In this document: positions 58,289 through 64,000 of the stretch, one piece after another
Position numbering within the stretch: the stretch's first letter is position 1
How the letters are laid out: the number at the start of each line of letters is the position of its first letter
From: Ideonella oryzae
Lineage (GTDB): Bacteria > Pseudomonadota > Gammaproteobacteria > Burkholderiales > Burkholderiaceae_C
Reading direction: 5' to 3'
Assembly: GCF_024055665.1 (NCBI RefSeq)
Contig: NZ_JAMXMC010000013.1
Location: forward strand, 1 to 64,000
Length of the DNA: 64,000 nucleotides
Position numbers and translations under genes: made by a program
Notes under the pieces: model-generated
Told to the model about the DNA's origin: nothing
What the model saw: only the letters and a program-made list of their open reading frames with translations
Database searches by the model: none

Positions 58289-60465
58289 CCATGACCCACA
58301 CCCGCACTCCGAGCACCACCCCGTCGGGCGCCACCGCGGCGCCGGGCATGCCCCCCATCCACCGCGGCAGCATGAAGCCCCAGCCCTGGCTGGGCGTGAC
58401 GCGCCGCCTGCGCGGCGAAACCGCCCCGGCCGACGCGCCCTGGCGCGAGAGCGCCGCGCGCAGCGCCGCTGCCCCCGCCGCCTGGGAAGCCGCCGCCAAG
58501 ACCCGCCGCCGCTGGCTGCTGTTCTGGGTGCTGTCGGCCACCCTGCTGTCGGCAGGCCTGCTCTGGAGCATCCAGCCCAGCGCCGGCACCAATGTGGTCG
58601 AGCTGGCCCAGGTCGCCCTGTTCACCCTGCTGTTCGCCTGGGTGGCCGCCGGAGCCATCACCGCGGTGATGGGCTTCTGGGTCACCCTCAAGGGCGACCG
58701 CCACACCCTGTCGGCCCAGGACGCCGAGGGCGTGACCCTGCCGGCCGATGCCCGCACCGCGGTCATCATGCCCATCTGCAACGAGGACGTGACCACCGTC
58801 TTCGCCGGCTTGCGCGCCACCTGCGAATCGCTGACCGCCTCGGGCGCCCAGCGCCTGTTCGACGTCTTCGTGCTGTCGGACACCAACCGCCCCGAGGTGC
58901 GCGCCGCCGAGCTGCGCGCCTGGCAGACGATGCGCGAGCAACTGGCCGCCGGGGGCAGCGACATCCGCGTGTACTACCGCTGGCGCCAGCTGCGCACCCG
59001 CCGCAAGGCTGGCAACGTGGCCGACTTCTGCCGCCGCTGGGGCCGTGACTACCGCTACATGGTGGTGATGGACGCCGACAGCGTGATGAGCGGCGACACC
59101 CTGGTGACGCTGGCCCGCCTGATGGAGAAGAACCCGCGTGCCGGCATCCTGCAGACCGCTCCGCGCGCCTGCGGCCATGCCACCCTGCACGCTCGCGCCC
59201 AGCAGTTCGCCAGCCGCGTGACCGGCCGCCTGTTCACCCTGGGCATGCAGTTCTGGCAGCTGGGCGAGGCCCACTACTGGGGCCACAACGCCATCATCCG
59301 CGTCGAACCCTTCATGAAGCACTGTGGCCTGGGCACCCTGCCGGGCACCGGTGCGCTGGCCGGCGAGATCCTCTCGCACGACTTCGTCGAGGCCGCGCTG
59401 ATGCGCCGCGCCGGCTACGAGGTGTGGCTGGTGGGCGACCTGGAAGGCAGCTACGAGCAGCAACCGCCGCACCTGCTGGCCGAACTGCAGCGCGACCGCC
59501 GCTGGTGCCAGGGCAACCTGCAGAACGCCCGCCTGATCGCCGAGCCGGGCCTGAAGGGCGTGCACCGCGCCATGCTGGCCACCGGCGCCATGTCCTATGT
59601 GTCGGCCCCGCTGTGGCTGGCCTATGTGGTGCTGGGCGCCGGCATCTGGATGAACAGCAACGACGACACCGTGCCCACCCTGCTGACCCATCGCAGCGTG
59701 ATCACGCTGTGGATCACCACCGGCCTGATGCTGGCCCTGCCGCGCGTGCTGGGTGTGTGGGCCGTGCTGCGCCGCGGCGAACAGGCCGCTTTCGGTGGCA
59801 CCGTGCAGCTGATCGCCAGCTCGGTGCTGGAAGCGCTGATGTCGGCCATCCAGGCCCCCATCCGCATGGCCGCCCACAGCCTCTTCGTCATCGGTGGCCT
59901 GACCGGCTGGACGCTGGAATGGAAGTCGCCCCCGCGGGAAGCCAGCGACGTGAGCTGGACCGAGGCACTGCGCCGCTTCGGCCCACTGACCGCCGTGGTG
60001 GCCGTGGCCCTGGTGGCGGTGTCCAGCGTGTCGCCCGCCACCACGCTGTGGCTGCTGCCCATGGGCCTGCCGCTGCTGTTCTCGGTGCCCTTCACGGTGC
60101 TGAGCAGCCAGGGCGTGCTGGGCCAGCGCCTGCGCGACGCCGGCTGGCTGACCATCCCCGAAGAAGCGCGCTCGCCCGCCGTGCTGCGCCAGGCCTGGCA
60201 CTACGCCCAGCTCTACGCCAACCTGCCGGCCCTGGCCACCGCGCTGCTGTCGGACCTGCCGCGCCTGGCGGCCCTGGCCATGAAGGCCGTGGGCCCGCGC
60301 CACACCGGCCAGGGCCTGCGCGGCGAAGCCCGCCGCCAGCGCATGCTGCAGCTCAGCCGCAACGCGCAGGACGCCGCCGCCGCCGAGCAGCTGCACTTCC
60401 TGAACGAGCCGCACAGCCTGCGCCTGCTGCACGCCGCCACCGCGGGCCAGGCCATGCCGCGCTGA
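58285..60465 (+). CDS. opgH: Glucan synthase OpgH (MdoH)
   Basis: A 726-residue inner-membrane glycosyltransferase that polymerises the glucan backbone from UDP-glucose, working with OpgG. Helices at about 78-100 and 110-140 (LLFWVLSATLLSAGLLW, ALFTLLFAWVAAGAI) precede the family 2 catalytic domain. In it VVMDADSVMSGDTLV is the DxD site, LSHDFVEAALMRRAGYEVW carries the catalytic aspartate, and RDRRWCQGNLQN is the QxxRW-type motif. Several C-terminal helices follow. A possible ATG two codons later would change nothing important. A strong terminator lies 25 bases after the stop. Confidence 0.95.
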   Translation: MTMTHTRTPSTTPSGATAAPGMPPIHRGSMKPQPWLGVTRRLRGETAPADAPWRESAARSAAAPAAWEAAAKTRRRWLLFWVLSATLLSAGLLWSIQPSAGTNVVELAQVALFTLLFAWVAAGAITAVMGFWVTLKGDRHTLSAQDAEGVTLPADARTAVIMPICNEDVTTVFAGLRATCESLTASGAQRLFDVFVLSDTNRPEVRAAELRAWQTMREQLAAGGSDIRVYYRWRQLRTRRKAGNVADFCRRWGRDYRYMVVMDADSVMSGDTLVTLARLMEKNPRAGILQTAPRACGHATLHARAQQFASRVTGRLFTLGMQFWQLGEAHYWGHNAIIRVEPFMKHCGLGTLPGTGALAGEILSHDFVEAALMRRAGYEVWLVGDLEGSYEQQPPHLLAELQRDRRWCQGNLQNARLIAEPGLKGVHRAMLATGAMSYVSAPLWLAYVVLGAGIWMNSNDDTVPTLLTHRSVITLWITTGLMLALPRVLGVWAVLRRGEQAAFGGTVQLIASSVLEALMSAIQAPIRMAAHSLFVIGGLTGWTLEWKSPPREASDVSWTEALRRFGPLTAVVAVALVAVSSVSPATTLWLLPMGLPLLFSVPFTVLSSQGVLGQRLRDAGWLTIPEEARSPAVLRQAWHYAQLYANLPALATALLSDLPRLAALAMKAVGPRHTGQGLRGEARRQRMLQLSRNAQDAAAAEQLHFLNEPHSLRLLHAATAGQAMPR

Positions 60466-60489
60466 GCTGCGGCCCCCGTGCCTCCTGCC

Positions 60490-60513
60490 AAGGGCCCTTC
60501 GGGGCCCTTTTTT
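60490..60513 (+). terminator. Terminator after opgGH
   Basis: A perfect AAGGGCCC / GGGCCCTT stem closes a TTCG tetraloop and is followed by a T run to 60513. It ends the opgGH transcript. Confidence 0.88.
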
Positions 60514-60688
60514 GTTGCTGCTGGTGACAAGCATGACAGCCCGTATGAAAACTCCCCCGGATGGGTGACGGAGTGCCCGAACCCCCTTCCTAGAATCCGC
60601 GCGACCCGGGGCGTGCGAGTGTGACGAGTGTGGAGTGGGCGTGCGCTGCGAGGTCCACACAACAGCCGGCCAGGGAGGGCGGCACACC

Positions 60689-63600
60689 ATGATCAGCAGC
60701 CTGACGAGCGCCTTGGCGAGCACCTTGGGGCTCTTCGACGATGAGCAGCGCCTGTACCGGCTCGATTCGCCCTGCGCCGAGCTGGCGGGCCTGCACGTGC
60801 AGGCCTGGGCCCTGCGCGAAGCGCTCAGCCGCCCCTGGGAGCTGCAGCTGCTGGCCGTCAGCGAAACCCAGGGCCTGGACCTGCAGGCCCTGCTGGGTCA
60901 GCCCCTCACCCTGGTCACCCGCCTGGCCGACGGCAGCGAGCAGCGCCGCACCGGCCAGGTGCTGCAGGCCGCGGCCGAGGACAGCGACGGCGGCCTGGCG
61001 CGCTACCAGTTCACCGTCCAGCCCTGGCTGGGCTTTCTGGACCAGGCGCTGCGCAGCCAGGTCTGGCAGGACACCCTGCTGACCGACCTCATCGACAGCG
61101 TGCTCGGCCGCTATGCCGCCTGGGCCAGCTGGCGCTGGGCACCCTGCGTGAGCGAGCACCTGGGCGCCTCGGCCCAGGCCGGCGTGCGGCCCTACACCGT
61201 GCAGTATCGCGAGACCGATCTGGCCTTCCTGCAGCGCCTGCTGGCGCGCGAAGGCCTGGCCTACCGCTTCGAGGAGTCCGAAGACGGCCAACCCGGCCCC
61301 GCCGTCGTCTTCTTCGCCGACAGCACGGCCAGCCAGAGCTGCCCGGAGGACGCGGGATCGGCCGCCTGGGGCGGCGTGCGCTTTCACCGCGACGGCGTGC
61401 AGGAGGGGCAGGACACCCTCCAGGCCTTTGGCGGCCAACGCCAGCAGGCCGTGGCCGTGCTCAGCGCCACCCGTTACGACCCCGAGCAGGCCCGCCTGGT
61501 GGCCGCCGAGGTGGCCACCGTCGGCAGCGTGGGCGGCGAAAACGCCCCCTGGCTGGAAACCTACGAGAGCCTGGGCGAGAGCGGCCACGGCGCCCTGCTG
61601 GCCGACAGCGGCCAGCTCCAGCGCAGCCTCACCCTGGCCCAGCAGGCCGTCGAAGCCCGCCACAAGACCTGGCTGGGCCGCTCGGTGGTGCGCAGCTTCA
61701 GCGCTGGCCAGCGCTTTGCGCTGACCGATTCCCCGCTGGACGCGCTGGACGAGCTGCGCCCCGAAGAGGACAAGCAGTTCCTGCTCACCGAGCTCACCCA
61801 CGCCGGCCTCAACAACCTGCCCAAGGACCTGGCCGAGACCCTGGCGCGCCAGTTCCAGCCCTGGGGTGGACGGCGCCGCCACGACCCGCTGGCCGAGTTC
61901 TGGCCCGAGTGGCTGGAGCCCGCGCTGATCCGCCAGGCCCAGGCCCGCGGCTACGCCAACGCCTTTGCCGCCATCCGCGCCCACGTCCCCTGGCGGCCGC
62001 TGTGGGTGGATGAGCACGGTCAGTGCCTCTACCCGCGCGCCGTGGCGCCGGGCCCGCTGCTGGCCACCGTGGTGGGCCCTGACGGCAGCACCAGCCCGCA
62101 GGGCGACCAGGAGGTGCACACCGACCGCCTGGGCCGGGTGCGCATCCGCTACGAATTCCAGGGCAGTCCACAGGCCCAAGGAGACAACGCGCCGGGCACC
62201 GCCCAAAGCAACGGGCTCTCCAGCCCCTGGGTGCGCGTGCTGCAGCCGCTGGCCGGCGAAGGCCAGGGCCTGCAGTGGACCCCGCGCATCGGCCACGAGG
62301 TGCTGGTGGGCCATGTGGACGACGACCTGGAGCAGCCCATCATCCTGTGCGGCCTGTACCACGGCCGCGGCGAGGGCGGCGTGCCCGCCACGCCGGGCGG
62401 GCAGGGGGCCGAGGCGGACACGAGCAGCTTTGCCAGCAGCAGCGACGCCAGCCCCTCGGCCCAGGGCAACCTGAGCGGCGGCAACAGCCCCGCCTGGCAC
62501 GGCGGCGCCCCGGGCGAGCTCAGCCAGGGCGGCCAGCGCAACGCCGCGGCCCTGTCCGGCTACAAGAGCAAGGAATTCGGCGGCAGCGGCTACAACCAGC
62601 TCGTGTTCGACGACAGCGACGGGCAACTGCGGGTGCAACTGGCCAGCACCCAGCACGCCAGCCAGCTCAACCTGGGCCACCTCATCCACCAGGCCGACAA
62701 CCACCGCGGCAGCTTCCGCGGCACCGGCTGGGAGCTGCGCACCGACGCCTACGGCGCCGTGCGCGCCCGCCAGGGCCTGCTCATCAGCACCTTCGGTACA
62801 CAAGCCGCCGAGCCCGCGGGCGACAACGCCGCGGGCATCGCCCTGGCCCGGCAACTGGGCACCCTGAGCCAGACCTTCAGCCAGGCCGCCGCCACCCACC
62901 AGACCGTGGCCTTCTCCGGCCAGCTGGGCAGTGCCCAGGCCGGCCAGAGCCTGGTCGACCCGAAGGCAGCGCCCATCCCCGCCTGGCTCACCCAGGTCAG
63001 CGGCATGGTCAGCGCCCAGGACGCGGACCAAGCGCAAGCCGATGCGGCCGGCAAGAACACCCAGGCCAGCGACGACAAGCTGCCCCACAGCACCGACGCC
63101 ATCGCCGCTGTGAGCGCCCGTGGCGGCCTGCTGCAAACCGCGGCGGCCGACATCGTCTACGCCGCCGGCGAGAACATCCACCAGGCCAGCGCGCAGGACA
63201 TCGACCAGGCCGTGGCCGGCGCCTGGCGCCTGCACACCGGCCAGGCCATCGGCATCCTGGGCGGGGCCATCCAGCCCGGCAGCCAGGCCGCGGGCACCGG
63301 CGTGACCCTGATCGCCGGGCAGGACCCGCTGAGCATCCAGGCCCAGGCCGGCACCGCCCAGCTGGCCGCGCAAAAGCAGCTGGCCATCCAGAGCCAGAGC
63401 GCCAGCGTCAACTGGGCCGCAGCCAAGAAGATCACCCTGGCCACCGCCGGCGGCGCCTCCATCACCCTGGAGGGCGGCAACATCACCTTCGAGTGCCCGG
63501 GGACCATCACGGTCAAGGCGGGGACGAAGAGTTTTGAGGGGGCCAGCAATGAGCCCATCCAGATGCCGGAGTTGCCTCGGGGCAGCATGAACTTCGACGA

Positions 63601-63778
63601 GAAATTCCAACTGGTGGATGACGCCGGTGATCCTCTGGCCAACATGAGAGTTCTGCTCACCAGAGCGGATGGATGGTCTTCAGAGTTGGTGACAGATGCA
63701 AGTGGCCATTTGCCAGTGCAGCAGAGCTTTGCCAAAGAGGCCTTGACGATCACGGTTGTGGGACGAGTGGGAGTGTGA
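60689..63778 (+). CDS. vgrG: Type VI secretion tip protein VgrG
   Basis: A 1029-residue spike of the type VI secretion system. Its N-terminal part is gp27-like: LHVQAWALREALSRPWELQL, VQYRETDLAFLQRLLAREGLAYRF-type and LITDLIDSVL-like segments. HTDRLGRVRIRYEFQG marks the gp5 OB-fold near residue 480. WVRVLQPLAGEGQGLQWTPR and IGHEVLVGHVDDDLEQPIIL follow. A DUF2345-like repeat stretch comes next, and then IDQAVAGAWRLHTGQAIGIL-type repeats of the beta needle. The last ~60 residues (EKFQLVDDAGDPLANMRVLL) are a transthyretin-like extension. The start at 60689 is preceded by GGAGGG, 11 bases upstream. The effector gene begins one base after the stop. Confidence 0.95.
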   Translation: MISSLTSALASTLGLFDDEQRLYRLDSPCAELAGLHVQAWALREALSRPWELQLLAVSETQGLDLQALLGQPLTLVTRLADGSEQRRTGQVLQAAAEDSDGGLARYQFTVQPWLGFLDQALRSQVWQDTLLTDLIDSVLGRYAAWASWRWAPCVSEHLGASAQAGVRPYTVQYRETDLAFLQRLLAREGLAYRFEESEDGQPGPAVVFFADSTASQSCPEDAGSAAWGGVRFHRDGVQEGQDTLQAFGGQRQQAVAVLSATRYDPEQARLVAAEVATVGSVGGENAPWLETYESLGESGHGALLADSGQLQRSLTLAQQAVEARHKTWLGRSVVRSFSAGQRFALTDSPLDALDELRPEEDKQFLLTELTHAGLNNLPKDLAETLARQFQPWGGRRRHDPLAEFWPEWLEPALIRQAQARGYANAFAAIRAHVPWRPLWVDEHGQCLYPRAVAPGPLLATVVGPDGSTSPQGDQEVHTDRLGRVRIRYEFQGSPQAQGDNAPGTAQSNGLSSPWVRVLQPLAGEGQGLQWTPRIGHEVLVGHVDDDLEQPIILCGLYHGRGEGGVPATPGGQGAEADTSSFASSSDASPSAQGNLSGGNSPAWHGGAPGELSQGGQRNAAALSGYKSKEFGGSGYNQLVFDDSDGQLRVQLASTQHASQLNLGHLIHQADNHRGSFRGTGWELRTDAYGAVRARQGLLISTFGTQAAEPAGDNAAGIALARQLGTLSQTFSQAAATHQTVAFSGQLGSAQAGQSLVDPKAAPIPAWLTQVSGMVSAQDADQAQADAAGKNTQASDDKLPHSTDAIAAVSARGGLLQTAAADIVYAAGENIHQASAQDIDQAVAGAWRLHTGQAIGILGGAIQPGSQAAGTGVTLIAGQDPLSIQAQAGTAQLAAQKQLAIQSQSASVNWAAAKKITLATAGGASITLEGGNITFECPGTITVKAGTKSFEGASNEPIQMPELPRGSMNFDEKFQLVDDAGDPLANMRVLLTRADGWSSELVTDASGHLPVQQSFAKEALTITVVGRVGV

Positions 63779-63779
63779 G

Positions 63780-64000
63780 ATGAGTTCTGTGCCGCCAAGC
63801 AATGAGAGATCTCGGCAAGCAGTGGTCGACAAGGACGGTCGGCCCAGTTTTCAATGGTCGCTTACCCGCTCTTCGCTGACCGACACGGTGAAATTGGTCG
63901 CAGGGCCGTTCAATGTGCTGCCTGTGGTGTTTGTGCCGGGGATCATGGGGTCGAACTTGAAGGACTTGAGCGGTCAACCAGTTTGGCGACTTGATAATGT
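63780..64000 (+). CDS. Alpha/beta-hydrolase-type T6SS effector (5' part)
   Basis: The gene runs off the right edge; about 73 residues are visible. The segment LPVVFVPGIMGSNLKDLSG, followed by VWRL, is the oxyanion/GxMGS start of PGAP1/LCAT-like lipases. This supports a phospholipase or esterase effector of the Tle kind. The ATG at 63780 lies one base after the vgrG stop, so it is probably loaded onto that spike. The catalytic serine is outside the window. The codons are clearly less GC-rich than those of vgrG's body, suggesting that this effector came with the VgrG tail. Immunity genes would follow outside the window. Confidence 0.75.
   Translation, partial: MSSVPPSNERSRQAVVDKDGRPSFQWSLTRSSLTDTVKLVAGPFNVLPVVFVPGIMGSNLKDLSGQPVWRLDN

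Noticed and set aside
60566-60596. Promoter for vgrG with TAGAAT at 60591-60596
   Set aside because: The -10 is good, but no -35 match lies at an acceptable distance.
60590-63610. 1006-residue open frame opposite vgrG
   Set aside because: Antisense frames stay open in very GC-rich coding DNA. It shows no family motifs, while VgrG on the other strand is unmistakable.

Overview
The window comes from a very GC-rich betaproteobacterium. A member of the Burkholderiales (Sphaerotilaceae/Comamonadaceae-like, e.g. Ideonella or Rubrivivax relatives) fits best. The support is the gene set: GTP-type PEP carboxykinase, the glpSTPQUV glycerol ABC operon, short FeoB followed by a DUF6587 peptide, TrpS with a C-terminal extension, OpgGH beside a QseEGF system, and a T6SS VgrG. 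The genus is an inference; no rRNA or tRNA gene was seen.

Layout. 1-86 is the end of an unknown gene. 123-3332 is a type I-F CRISPR array of 54 repeats and 53 spacers, read on the minus strand. Its leader (3333-3462) carries a perfect IHF match. Behind it is a complete, tightly packed minus-strand cas operon: cas1, cas2-3, cas8f, cas5f, cas7f, cas6f (11857 down to 3463). A frameshifted CoA-transferase gene borders it. 13.2-22.3 kb is ordinary chromosome: aquaporin, RlmJ, old yellow enzyme, a MOSC protein, a pair of exported proteins (one with a hydrolase-like triad), and a Fur-box-controlled feoAB locus. 22.6-33.7 kb holds metabolic and stress genes: pckG, a phosphoesterase, UspA, dadA, an Hsp70-like protein, a YecA-like protein, a LysR/mmsA pair, a methyltransferase and a hemolysin-III protein. 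33.7-37.5 kb is a TonB receptor / YfiR / diguanylate cyclase signalling operon.

37.6-47.7 kb is a complete glycerol regulon. A seven-gene minus-strand operon (glpD-glpS-glpT-glpP-glpQ-glpU-glpV) diverges from glpR-glpK across a short region with phased TTCGTTT-type repeats. It takes up glycerol, phosphorylates it and oxidises it to dihydroxyacetone phosphate. 47.7-52.8 kb holds an ion channel, an acyl-CoA synthetase, a DUF805 protein and trpS. 52.9-60.5 kb is qseE-qseG-qseF followed by opgG-opgH. A canonical sigma-54 promoter and two GlrR/QseF-type upstream sites suggest that this two-component system drives osmoregulated periplasmic glucan synthesis directly. The window ends in a type VI secretion vgrG with a C-terminal extension and the start of an alpha/beta-hydrolase effector gene.

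The least explained items are: a run of five stem-loops ending in a strong intrinsic terminator, antisense to its neighbours (29455-29594); the sigma-54/GlrR control region of opgGH; complementary asymmetry of the two glycerol ABC ATPases; a four-cysteine membrane peptide after feoB; and the exported hydrolase pair with a palindromic operator.
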